Shown here in pieces: positions 53,515-63,907 of a stretch of DNA of 64,000 nucleotides. Location of the stretch: NCBI GenBank assembly GCA_037127315.1, contig JBBBDQ010000445.1, forward strand, positions 1,285,001-1,349,000, given 5' to 3'. Source of the DNA: Ascarosepion bandense (Eukaryota; Mollusca; Cephalopoda; Sepiida; Sepiidae). Numbering within the stretch: position 1 is the stretch's first letter; the number at the start of each line of letters is the position of its first letter. A program made the position numbers and the translations under genes. The notes beneath the pieces were generated by a model. That model had not been told where the DNA came from, searched no databases, and saw only the letters and a program-made list of their open reading frames with translations.

Positions 53515-53754
53515 TGGGTATGACGATAAACTACATCCAGGTCCTGGGTTTGATGATAAACTGCATCTGGCAGCAAGGCTTCTAACTGGAAGGTTTTGGG
53601 GAACATGGAACCACTTCTTAATTGCTGTTGTTCCCAAGTTCACCCTAACCCTGGGAGGTAGCACCTGTTAGAGTCCCAGCTATGAGCAAATAGTTGACCC
53701 CCAAACTGAGGTCAAAACACTATGACAGTATATATATATATATATATATATATA
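53515..53754. repeat. R2 repeat, copy with short internal duplication, ending in (TA)n
   Basis: 'gataaactacatccaggtcc' and 'gataaactgcatctggcagc' duplicate the first 35 bp; then 'accacttcttaattgctgtt' and 'ggtagcacctgttagag', ending in (TA)n at 53731-53754. Confidence 0.7.
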
Positions 53755-54073
53755 GTAAATAAGTAATCTAAAGAGCCAACGAACCTACCAAGGTTTCACC
53801 AAATTGGATCTTCAGGGAAAGTTGGCTAAAGAGGCTAAACTAAGGCGAACAGATATAAGAAACTCAGAAACTCACGTGATCGAAACAGAAGACACCAACC
53901 TACTTGCATATTGAGCGCTTTTAGTGTTAGGTTACTCGTTTTGATTTTTTTTTCTTTGGGCTACGTACTTTGACTGATGTTCAAGTGCTTAACTTTTTCT
54001 TTTTTTATTACCATTTTTTCCTTTCGCGTATGTACTCGGAGGGTTTTCCGAAACAAGTATAACAACAAGTTTT

Positions 54074-54105
<32 letters not shown>

Positions 54106-54325
54106 TCTGACTCACTGCAATACCCTTTTTTAAAAAATACCTAAATGAAAACTGATCTGCAAACTGATTTCTTACAAAGAATATATATAGGAATTTATTG
54201 TAAAAAAATCTTGTTGGCTTTAAATAACCCATTGAGGCTGATAAGCCATAAAACAAAATGAACTCGGAATTGCTCCATTCGGTCATCAAAGGATATCATC
54301 AAATGGCTTTTTATTATTTTTTGTT

Positions 54326-54359
<34 letters not shown>

Positions 54360-54490
54360 CTTTTAAACAGTGTCAATTATGTCTATTGTCCTGGAGACTT
54401 AATAAAGTGAATTTTCTCTCAGGCAATATTTGAATGTGCACCTGGAAGTTTCTACTACAAAGGGAGATCCATGTTTAAACTTTCTATAAA
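53755..54490. other. Unassigned sequence with two microsatellites
   Basis: (CA)n at about 54077-54104 and (TA)n at about 54330-54357. 'ttggctttaaataacccatt' with 'gaggctgataagccataaaa' near 54210-54255 is the short phrase also seen at 2110 and 46640. Confidence 0.5.
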
Positions 54491-54884
54491 CTTAGGGTGA
54501 ACGTTATTTTTGTCGCCCACTTTTATAATGTTAGTTTCATAATGTTAATCTAAAGGGAACTTTTGGTAACTCACTATTAGTGAGTTATAATATTTCACTA
54601 TCTTCGTGTAAAGTCAACATACTAAATGAATTCTTCAAATAATACACAATAATGCTCTCTGAATAATACTGTCAAGTAATTCACTCAGAAACAATCTCTT
54701 AACGATGTTCAACACTAAAATGATGCTGAACACTGAATACCCAGAATACACTCTGTGCTTTATATATTAAATATTTATGGTCACATGAACCCAATAGCAC
54801 AATTCATTCAACGGTTACATTTGTTACCTGGAGATCCGTGTTCGAACACCTGTATCAGCATCAACACTTTCTTCCTATATAACA
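54491..54884 (+). mobile_element. LTR-2, copy 2, 5' end eroded
   Basis: Matches 42115-42458 with about 50 bp of extra internal sequence and ends 'ttcctatataaca'. The TGTT start is missing, so its target duplication cannot be checked. Confidence 0.65.
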
Positions 54885-54997
54885 GAGCCATGCTGAAGAG
54901 CATTTTATTTTTTTATTAAATCTCTTGAGTGCACAGACTGGTAGTCTTAATTTACAGTTTCGAAAAAAAAAGTCAACAGGGTGTTTACTCAAATATA

Positions 54998-55387
54998 CAT
55001 TACCCGCCATAATTATTAGGCCACCCCGGTTTTTTTTCAAAAGAAATGATGTATTTCGTACTATTTTTAGTATTTATTGCCAAATGAAAATAGAATGGTT
55101 CTTTTGTTATTATTACTTTGCAAAATTTTACAAGGCAAGGAAGCAAAGATGAACTCGCCCAAATCACGCTAAATTTTCTGCATTTTTTCATTGATGAAAC
55201 TGCAATATAGGTAATTATTAAATATTTATAAATTCATTTGATGCACATGTTATTGTGCAGTATTAACAAAAGAACAATTCTATTTTCATTTACAATTTTT
55301 CACTTGGCAATAAATACTAAAAAATAGTATGAAATACATCATTTTTTTTTAAACACTGGAATGGCCTAATAATTATGGACAGTAGTG
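54998..55387. mobile_element. Mariner-type MITE, complete 390-bp form
   Basis: Left 'cattacccgccataattatt aggccacc', right the inverse 'ggcctaataattatggac ... agtagtg'. TA on both sides (54996-54997, 55388-55389). The inverted repeats extend more than 100 bp (shared 'gatgtattt', 'tagtatttattgcca', 'aatagaat'). No transposase. Confidence 0.75.
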
Positions 55388-55593
55388 TAGGTATCTACAA
55401 AATAATGATTGGAATAGCATTAAATATATCCATATGTGGATGGCTCAATAAACCTAACACGTGTGATTAATATTTGCTATTGTATTATGGGCATTGACAG
55501 AGACTCAGATTATGTTGGATAATTTTTGTCAAGTATTTCTTAACTTAGTATAATTTTTGACAATGTTTAGCATTGATTACAACTGGAGCTTCC

Positions 55594-55740
55594 TCTTGTT
55601 CTGTTTCTTAATACTTTACTCAACTTCTGGAATGCTTCCTTCGCCATGCCAATTCGTCGTCGGATCTCTGTGTCACACTTTCTGTCTTCTGTTAGAACAC
55701 TTCCCAGGTATTTACATTTTTGTACCTGCTTGATTTAAAT
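55594..55740 (-). pseudogene. RTE-1 RT fragment, in frame
   Basis: The minus strand reads 'VQKCKYLGSVLTEDRKCD' directly followed by 'TEIRRRIGMAKEAFQKLSKV' and 'LRNRT' without a stop: the most conserved stretch of this family in the window, and the only copy that includes the YLGS block before DTEIRRRIG. Confidence 0.85.
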
Positions 55741-55744
55741 CAAT

Positions 55745-56084
55745 GGTCAGCATAGAAAGTTTTTCCTAGTAAAATCAAAAGCCACATGCCCATGATCAAC
55801 ACAAGCCTTCATGTTGAAGGACATTGGCTGTGGTTTGGCCTGGAGAGGGGTGGGATCTGCAAGGTCTACTTTACTTAAGACCGCTAAACATTAACAAGAC
55901 TCCAGTTTTCAATCCAGATTATAAAGAAGGAACTGGTCTGGTATGTAAGTGTGCAGCAACCCTTTGACCACACCCAGTTAGTGGGTGGATGATGACGCTT
56001 TGATAATACACAAAGTTTAAGCAAGTTCAGTCCTTAGCAATGGATTAAGTATATTAACATGTCATTTTTTACATACTTATAAAA
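55745..56084. other. Unassigned sequence
   Basis: No family or gene recognised. Confidence 0.4.
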
Positions 56085-56529
56085 TATTTTACATATGTGC
56101 CTCCTCAGCTTAACTCTCACACCAGACCTCAAGTGGAATGACTATATAGAATCCATAGCTAAATCCGCTGCTAAAAAAGTCGGTTCTCTGTGTAGGGCCA
56201 GGAAGTTTTTTTTCTGCCTGAAACAATTCTGCACATATATAAATCTACCATCCGCCCGTGCATTGAATACTGCTGCCATATCTGGCTGGGTGCTGCTGCT
56301 ATCCATCTAAGTGTCCTTGACAAAATTTAACAGGGAATCTGTAATGTGATAGATCCTGACTTGGCTGCTCAGATATAGTCACTTTCTCACCGGCGCAATG
56401 TGGCTTCCCTGTGTCTCTTCTACAAATACTTTCACGGCTTCTGCTCCGATGAACTTAGCTCAATGGTGCCCCCTAGATATAAATTTGCTCGAGCTGCAGG
56501 ATTAGCAACTGGGTACCACCCTTTTAAAT
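56085..56529 (+). pseudogene. LINE-A RT C-terminal half, 3' end replaced by a minisatellite
   Basis: 'LTLTPDLKWNDYIESIAKSA', 'AKKVGSLCRARKFFFCLK' and, after frame changes, 'MWLPCVSSTNTFTASAPMNL' (shifted). It ends in the 'ATRLATRSHPF' region at 56529, where the tandem array starts. Confidence 0.8.
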
Positions 56530-56905
56530 CCTAGTCAGAAATTAATAATAATGACTGACAATCTGATCAGAAATGAAGATGAAAGTAAATCTTTGTCAAA
56601 AATTATTAATAATGGCTGACAATGCTTCATTTAATAAAAAATGAAGATGAAAGTAAATACTAGTAAAAAATTAATAATGGCTGACGATGCTTCATCTAAT
56701 AAAAAATGAAGATGAAAGTAAATCCTTGTCAAAAATGAATAATAATGACTGACAATGCTTCGTCTAATCAGAAATGAAGATGAAAGTAAATACTAGTCAA
56801 AAATTAATAATGATTGAAATTTCTTCATCTAATGAAAAATGAAGATGAAAGTAAATCCTAGTTAGAAATTAATAACTGACAGTGCTTCATCCAATAAAGT
56901 GAATC
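56530..56905 (+). repeat. Six-unit minisatellite, unit about 62 bp
   Basis: Each unit: 'cctagtcaaaaattaataat', 'gactgacaatgcttcatcta', 'atcagaaatgaagatgaaag', 'taaat'. Variation of a few percent, plus length changes. Confidence 0.9.
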
Positions 56906-56909
56906 TGTT

Positions 56910-57560
56910 TGTAATCTTCGTCAAGAACAGAAGTTAAAAATATTCTTTTTTGACTATATTAAATTGATGCTTCTTGGCAATATTTATAAAACTTGAATAG
57001 AATTTTAGTTTGAATGCCAACATTAGCATAATCTGCCTCTTCTGTCTTAGATGAAGACAAATCTGGCATCACTATTTTCAGGCTCAGCAAACAGCACATG
57101 AGAGAAGAAAGGCCCACCATTTTCTTTCTTTTAATTTTGCATACTGATAAAATTCTTTAATATTTTTATCTGCTCAAAGTTAGCATTTTTATTGCGTTCC
57201 ATGTCAATCTGAATGCCATTTTATATCCGACTTTATAACCATTTTGGTGTCATTAATCAAATTCCTTTGACTCTTTCTGACTTTGAGTCGACTATGCCTG
57301 ACCGAAAATAAAAATTTTTGAAAGCAAACTTATTGTCTTTGGAGAGAATATTTAGATTACACAGAGTTGCTGTTTTTTTTTTTTAACATAAACAATCAAA
57401 TGTATTCTAAGGAAAACTTTTTTTACCACAATTCATATTGCAAACAGACCACATCGTATTATTTCTAATGTGAATCATATGTTGTTAAGATGGTTGCCAA
57501 TAATGAATCTTGGTATTAGTCTTAGCATGATTCATTAATGGCAGTCACAATCTCCACAAC
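56910..57560. other. Unassigned sequence
   Basis: No gene or family recognised. Confidence 0.4.
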
Positions 57561-57564
57561 ATCA

Positions 57565-57660
57565 AATATAAAAATGAGTGTTGATAGCCTCTTACTCAGT
57601 AACTCTCTACCCTGAGTGGCTCTTGGGTCTTGTACATGGTGAACATTACTGCAAAGAAAA
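57565..57660 (+). mobile_element. LINE-B 3' fragment
   Basis: 'cttactcagtaactctctac', 'gagtggctcttgggtcttgt' and 'acatggtgaacattac' match the 1085-1145 and 23090-23150 ends. Confidence 0.5.
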
Positions 57661-57969
57661 AAAAAGTTTGATTTTTTTTTTTTTTTTTTTTTTTAATGGC
57701 TTACTAGGTTTAATCTACACTATTCTACTGGTCATGAAGTGGAGGATCAGTTTTCTGTTGTTATTAAATAATAAACTGATCCCTTACCTGAATTACTACA
57801 TCTTAATATCATAATATGATATATCAATATTGCTAAACAGAAAAGCAAGACTGGAGCCCTGAAGGCAGTTCGCATTCAACACTGACTACTTTCTGTCAAC
57901 TCCTGCAGTCAAGCTGTCCCCAAGAAAAAACAAGGTACAGGGGATGCCGAAGAAACATAAGAGATGAAT

Positions 57970-58745
57970 ACACTGCACCTCCTTGGCTTAACTCTCACAA
58001 CAGACCTCAAGTGGAATGGCTATATAGAATCCATAGCTAAATCCGCTGCTAAAAAAGTCGGTTCTCTGTGTAGGGCCAGGAAGTTTTTTCCGCTTAAAAC
58101 AATCCTGCATATATATAAATCTACCATCCACCCTGTGCATTGAATACTGCTGCCATATCTGGTCAGGTGTTCCTGCTATCCACCTGGGTGTCCTTGACAA
58201 GATCCAACGAAAAATCTGTAATGTGATAGATCCTGACTTGGCAGTCACTTTCTCAGTGGTACAATGTGGCTTCTCTGTGTCTCTTCTACAAATACTTTCA
58301 TGGCTTCTGCTCCAATGAACTTAGCTCACTGGTGCCCCCTATATATAAATTTGCTCAAGCCACAGGATTAGCAACTAGGTCCCATCCTTTTAGTGTGATA
58401 CCAATAAATTGTAAACACAAATTCTACTCCAGAAGCTTCTTTTCTTGCACTTTTCGCCTGTGGAATTCCTTTCCATTTACTTGTTTTCCCGACAGCTATA
58501 GTCTCCAGAAATTTAAATGTAAAGTCAATAGTCATCTCCTATCTAACTAACCTGCATTCTCTCTCTCATGCCTTTCTCCGTCCACTCTACTCATCAGTAT
58601 TCTCATCCTTCTCTTATCCACTTCCTGACACCATCTATAACCTGTCACTCTTTCTTTTTCATAATTTTCCTCCTATGTAACCCCCCACCCTGCAAAACAG
58701 TGGCAGTAAAATGCCTTGCTTGGGGCAATATGATTATAAAAAAAA
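57970..58745 (+). pseudogene. LINE-A, best 3' copy
   Basis: Starts 'LGLTLTTDLKWNGYIESIAK' and 'SAAKKVGSLCRARKFF'. After a frame change it has an open 94-residue frame: 'MASLCLFYKYFHGFCSNELS', 'SLVPPIYKFAQATGLATRSH', 'FFSCTFRLWNSFPFTCFPDS' and 'YSLQKFKCKVNSHLLSN' with a natural stop. The 3' UTR ends 'ggggcaatatgattat' and an A tail. RT catalytic motifs and endonuclease are missing. Confidence 0.9.
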
Positions 58746-58887
58746 ATATGTATATATAATTTCCTTCATTCCATTGGATCTTCTTGGTACACCTAAAATC
58801 AGTGGAGGGTCATATAGACTAGGCAGCGCATGCCCTACATATACTATTATCTAGAACTATGCCCTGGAGAGCTCACTCTAGTTTCAC

Positions 58888-59035
58888 CAACAAAAGACTG
58901 AATAGGTTGCCATTTCTTTCTGCAGTAGACTGGTTGCCAACCAAAGCTATAGAGCTCAATCTGGCCTGCTGTTTAACCCATAGCTGGAAGGATAAGAGAT
59001 AGATTAATATCTTTCCCAAAAATATATATCGTTGT
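58888..59035 (-). mobile_element. SINE-A, middle part
   Basis: 'aggttgccatttctttctgc', 'agactggttgccaaccaaag' and 'gatagattaatatctttccc'; both ends missing. Confidence 0.75.
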
Positions 59036-59040
59036 TTCAT

Positions 59041-59065
59041 ATCATATATATATATATATATATGT
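59041..59065. repeat. (TA)n microsatellite
   Basis: ta run next to the SINE-A fragment. Confidence 0.9.
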
Positions 59066-59179
59066 AAAAATTTGGACATTGAAGTCAACACTCAGAGGTG
59101 ACAGACTTTCATGTTAAGCAGTCATCAGTCAATAGTGCATTGTAGGTAATCCTTCTGATGATTATTTTGCCAGGAGGTG

Positions 59180-59440
59180 TTTGTTTATTTTTTTTATTTA
59201 TTTGAATAAATTTATTTTACTTATATATATTTATTTATTCTTTTTGGTTGTCAATGTTTGGTTTATTTATTTATTTGGAATTGTTATTTATTTATTTTTA
59301 TTTTATTTTATTTTATTTTATTTCATTTTTATTTATTCTAATGGTTATGGTGGCAGTGGTTTGTGAGTTTGTTTATTATTTGCTTGGATTAAATTATTTG
59401 GTTTTTATTATTATTTTTATTTATTTATTTATTTTTTTTT
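59180..59440. repeat. (TTTA)n / (ATTTT)n rich tract
   Basis: Repeated ttta and tattt units, partly tandem (about 59275-59330, 59410-59440). The open frames here are Phe/Leu/Ile-rich composition artefacts. Confidence 0.8.
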
Positions 59441-60800
59441 AGTCTTCGATTTTTAAGTAACATCGTAAAAATTTGTTTTCATGCCTGTATTTTGAGATTA
59501 GTTCAGATCATTTATTTAGGAGTTTGTTTCAGTTTGGAAAATATTGATAGTCATTTCTATCTCCAACAAAGTCTGCAGATTTTGGATTAGTTATTGTAGG
59601 CTAATGTTCTTTTCCATATTTTTTGTGTGATTTGGGTTTTTTTTTTAATTTCCCAGATATACTTAGAAAGCATTGTGCTGTTCTCTTATTTACTATTTGT
59701 GAAGGATGTTTTATGTGCATGATTTTTGTTTCCAGGGTCCTTCTTTTACCCCTATGTGTATTTTTTCCTCATTATCTGGGGATTTTACCATTGCTTGGTA
59801 TATTATGTTGTTTTGTAAACAATTAATCATTTAAGGGATACTCATTCTTTATTCTGCAGTTACATCTAGGCTCAGATTGTTTGGGTTGTTTGTTGATAGT
59901 TTTTCTATTGTGCTTTTTTTTATTATTTGTGCCATGTTCTCGGTGCAACTGTAGCTGAATTTTTGTTGACTATTTTGTCTTTAATTCTGGGATGTGTTTA
60001 TGTAAAGGTTGGAAGAATATTTTTCCTGTGTTTGTTTTTACTATACGGTGGGTCGAACCATTTGATATTTCTCTTCCTGTTGACATTTTTTATGCTCTGT
60101 GGTGAGTATGTGAGTGTTGCTGGGAATCCACTATCCTATAGGGCTGTTTCATAGTCTTTCTTAGCTTTGTTAAATATGGTTTGATTGGAAGAGTTGTCGG
60201 AAAGCCAGCGTTCAACTGATTTTGATATCTGATATTTGCAGGTCACTGCACCATCAAAGCTACCCATTGCAGAGACAAAGATCTCTTTTGTCTTTATCCA
60301 TGCGTTTTCACTGTCGATTAGTAGTGATTTATAAGAGTGTTTAATGATATCGATTTCATTAATGTTTATTTTTATTTGTTCCTGGGTTAAAGTGATGGCC
60401 TTATCTAGCATGGGTTCTGTTATAGATGGGTAGAATTCTTTTATCTCTAATTGTACAAATTGGCAATTATGTTTGTTTTTATACTGTTTAACCAGTCTGT
60501 AGTTGCTTTTCAGTTTTTTCGCTGGTTTACACCCAACTTCTTCCTTAGTTCAGAATTAATTATTTCTAGTATTGCTTTACTTATTTTACCCAGTTCACTT
60601 TTGGTTGGGTTTATGTGGGCATGCTGGGTTAGGTTTTAAAATTTTTTTAATGGTCTTTTAGTGGAATAAAGGCTTGCGCCTTACTGATGCAACTTATTTG
60701 GTTACCTAAGTTTAATGTTTGGGTGACTGCTTTAGCTTCCATATGTAGACTAACAATAGAATAACAACACTTACCGGCGTAAGGGTCTGCAGTGATAAAT
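59440..60800 (-). pseudogene. Penelope-like element: RT and GIY-YIG part
   Basis: On minus: 'AFIPLKDH', 'INPTKSELGKISKAILE', 'LEIKEFYPSITEPMLDKAIT' (the RT FYPSI block), 'WIKTKEIFVSAMGSFDGAV' (the MGSFDGAE block), 'DSGFPATLTY', 'NRKRNIKWFDPPYSKN' (linker), then a decayed GIY-YIG end ('NSTMLSKYIW', 'CRLC'). Frameshifts and stops in many places. The last RT and endonuclease residues are mostly lost, so it is inactive. Confidence 0.75.
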
Positions 60801-60930
60801 ATATTTGTTGTACTGGCAGACAAAAATAAAGCAGGTTGTAACTCAATACAAACTCTGCAAACTATGACTGGAATCACGCTAGTATTTATACAGAACTGCG
60901 TCCACTCATTTATCAGCAGCCAATCACAGC
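60770..60930 (-). promoter_or_regulatory. Possible core promoter and 5' splice site
   Basis: The minus strand has an inverted CCAAT-type motif (gattggctg, about 60916-60925), TATAAATA (60883-60890) and about 110 bp further a consensus splice donor (gccggtaagtg, about 60775). This could be the promoter of a retroelement or a chance match; no transcript evidence is available. Confidence 0.25.
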
Positions 60931-60959
60931 CCAAGCAATGGACTATCCCACTTGAGAAC

Positions 60960-62150
60960 AATGAGATGATTCAGGGCACCATAAATAGCTCTCTTTCTCA
61001 AGGTGGATTATTATTGTCTTGGATTGTGATAGACGGCCCTGTCTGCATTCTTGGAGTGTAGTTTGGGCCCGACCTCTAGTTGGAGAAAAATTGGTCAGAA
61101 GTACTAGCAAAGGTTGGTGCATCGGTCGAAATTTAGCATCAAAGGAGGTTGTCTTTAAAAGGGTTTGGCTGAGGCATCGCTTACCTGGGGATTACCTCGG
61201 AATGACAAGTTCTTCATATGGGGCCTGGCTGTTTTGCCAGATTGTGAACGCTGCAACCTAGGCTTAAAAGAAACGGCTTATCACACCTATTGTTTGTGGG
61301 TTCGCCTTCTATGGGATCAGGTCGGCGAGTTGACTGCTTGTATCGTGCTGCAAGAACTTGTGCTCATTGATCATGCATTTCCCTGTGATAATGTTTCACC
61401 CTCCGTTCTCTGGGATGAAGTGTATGGTGTTTCTGTTGCTGCTAGCCACGGCTCGAATGCCAATTTAGACGGCGTGAAAGGAGGAAGTTTTGCGAGGTCA
61501 GCGTCTTTCAGATCAGGATCTTATTCGATATTTTGAGTACCAGCTCAAAATTAAGATTAGAACTGATTGGAAAGCAAAAGGTGGGTAAATGTAGTGAGCC
61601 TGGTTCGCATGATTCCCAACCTCCCCAGTTTGTTTTGGCCTCCTTTGATCTCGGATGGGTCAGGTTTCGATTTTCCCATTCCTTTAATTATTTTGACACC
61701 TCTCCACTCCCTTAACAAGTGTGCCTCTTCATTTCGCTGTTTGGCAGAATACAGCCACTCTTTTTGTGGGAGGGACGGGTCTTACTAGCATCGTTTATTT
61801 TGTTTTAAAAATTATGTTGTATTTTAGTTTGTTATTGGGTTCATCCCTCACCCATCATTTCCTTTTTCATTAAATTATATTATGTATAGCTGCATTTTTA
61901 TTGTCATGGGTTTATTTTCCTGTTTTTTTAGGTGTTCCATGTAAACATATGGTGTGTGAAGGATTGAGAAGTGATGGATAGGTTCTAGTGGTGAATGTGC
62001 AAATTGTAATGAGTGATTGGGTCATGATAGTGTTTAGCTAGGTATAGGATAGATACTGAAGACCACCCTTTACCCACCCCCTTTTCGGTCTCGTGCCACA
62101 ATTTGTATGTTTTATGCAAATAAATATCATTGTCTCAGATTGTTCCACAA
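60960..62150 (+). pseudogene. LINE C-terminus with CCHC-type finger, plus 3' UTR
   Basis: A 123-residue frame reads 'LPDCERCNLGLKETAYHTYC' (C-x2-C...H-x2-C), 'LWVRLLWDQVGELTA' and 'QELVLIDHAFPCDNVSP', which resembles the zinc-finger end of R1/I-type non-LTR retrotransposons. A later frame has 'KRWVNVVSLVRM'. The 3' UTR runs to 'gcaaataaatatcattg' (AATAAA at about 62120). It lies inside the PLE in opposite orientation. Confidence 0.6.
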
Positions 62151-62184
62151 TTGAGTGCTTATTGTGAAACATAATTGTTCTGCT

Positions 62185-62512
62185 CTGCGACAATTCTACT
62201 CCTGCAGCTTCTTCTCTCGCACTTCCCGCCTGAGGAACTCACTTCCATATTATTGCTTTCCTGACGGCTACAACCTCCAGGAATTTAAATGCAATGTCGG
62301 TACTCATCTATTGACCACTTGACTCTAGTTCTTTCACCACCCCGTATATCCTTTCCTTTCTCTCCATTTTTTCTCTTGTTCCTTTCTATCTGGTTCGTCT
62401 TCCTCTTCACTCTCTTCTAATTAATCTTTTTACTCTTATGTACCCCCCTGCACATCAGTGGCATTACCGCCTTGCTTGGGGTGATACAATTAAAAAAAAT
62501 AATATATTGTTT
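62185..62512 (+). pseudogene. LINE-A C-terminus and 3' UTR
   Basis: From the 'FYSCSFFSRTSRLRNSLPYY' equivalent through 'CFPDGYNLQEFKCNVG' and the UTR to 'ggggtgatacaatt' plus A tail. Confidence 0.8.
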
Positions 62513-62584
62513 CCTGTTATTTTAAATGCTTTTTTGTATATTCTACCTATGTTGTCCTTAAGTAATTTGTTGTGTGTATGAATG

Positions 62585-62770
62585 TGCAGATGTGGTGCAG
62601 TGGATATTGACTCGGAACAACAAATCGGGGAGCCAAGTTCGAATTCCAGTTGAAATCCTTGCATTCACATATGCACAAATACCCTTGGGAAAGGTATTAA
62701 TCCATCACTTCCCTCCAGTTATGGGTTAAAATCCTGCAGTAGGTTGCCTTGGCTGGCAACCTACTGACTG
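62585..62770 (+). mobile_element. SINE-A with internal deletion
   Basis: Head (gtggtgcagtggatattgac; aagttcgaattccagttg) and body, then a jump from 'ttatgggttaaa' to 'cctgcagtaggttgcc'. Confidence 0.85.
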
Positions 62771-62771
62771 A

Positions 62772-63075
62772 TGAAGGCTTAGTTCATATAAATTTCTTGT
62801 TTTGTCCGCTGCGATAAATATATTTGTTGAATTGTTTATTTTAGTTATATCCTATTTTAGTTTCTTGTGAAATACATCTTGTTTTTTATAGAATTTTATG
62901 TTTCTTACGAGGTTAGTTAAGTCTTTCTCAAAGTCGTCTAAGCCTTTTTGTTAGTGAGGCATTTTTTTTAGTTTCAAAGCCATTAATTTTCTTTGAGTGT
63001 CGTATTATTGCGAAAATCGTGGTTTAAAAAGAAATGGGCTTTCCATCTTATTCTTTTTTTGATGCTTCCTATTTC
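62772..63075 (-). pseudogene. Penelope-like element: N-terminal part
   Basis: On minus: 'IRWKAHFFLN' followed, across frame changes, by 'NNGFETKKNASL' and 'NKYIYRSGQNK' (true frame NSTNIFIAADKTRN), the block that precedes the RT in this PLE group. The same 'TNIFITAD' text recurs at about 60800, where the 3' part of the element resumes, so about 2 kb of other elements separate the two halves. Confidence 0.65.
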
Positions 63076-63240
63076 TTAATTTCTACGTGGAGGGTGATGG
63101 GGTGGGTATGTTTTTAATGAGAAGTGAAGGCTCAATTTTTCTATGTCCATACATGAGATGAAATAATGATATATGTTTTTGTAAAGAATGCTCCATTTCA
63201 ACAACACAAAAATTACATTACAGTCAAAACATGGGGATAA

Positions 63241-63440
63241 AATAACAACATTGGAAAAATAACATCCGTGAAAATAGACAGTGAAGTGACTGAAAGTGCT
63301 TGGATAGTCAAAAATTATGGAACATTTTTAGATTCCTTATCTCTAGCAAAAAGCAAACTTGAAAGAATACTGGAAAAATTAAATCAAAAATTAATAAAAT
63401 CTTATTTGTCAGTTGTTTTTAACGAAACATGTTTAAAAGG
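63241..63440 (+). repeat. Repeat X, copy 2
   Basis: Pairs with 30655-30835. Its open frame 'SLSLAKSKLERILEKLNQKL' continues through 'VVFNETCLKGRLLP' and then into a (TA)n run. Function unknown. Confidence 0.5.
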
Positions 63441-63472
63441 AAGATTGTTGCCCATATATATATATATATATA

Positions 63473-63853
63473 TTAGCAGTATAGCCCAGCGTTGCTCAGG
63501 TGTAATGAAAGCTTTAAAACTAATCCATGGTCCTGGAGCTCAGACTCTTTGGACGTTGGCACGAAAGTCTAAAATGCAATAGTTGTTTCCAGTTAAAGCG
63601 AAACCATAGACTGAAAGAAAAATGACTGGATGTAAGTCAAATTTTGATTTCCTGGTATCAATATCAAATAAGTTTTTTTTCATTGTAAACTGAATTTTGA
63701 AGGCTAAATAAGTCCTCTGAGTAAATGGTATCATGGCTGAGACTAAGAGCTACAATTATACCTACTTAGAGCCAAACCCAAAGCAAAAACTAAAATAAAA
63801 GGGCTGAAAAAAATACAGGCAGATAAACAGACACACACAAACATCTTGCTTTT

Positions 63854-63907
<54 letters not shown>

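Noticed and set aside
59181..60154. Several hydrophobic plus frames resembling membrane proteins
   Set aside because: T-rich antisense of the Penelope-like element and TTTA repeats; the coding signal is on the minus strand.
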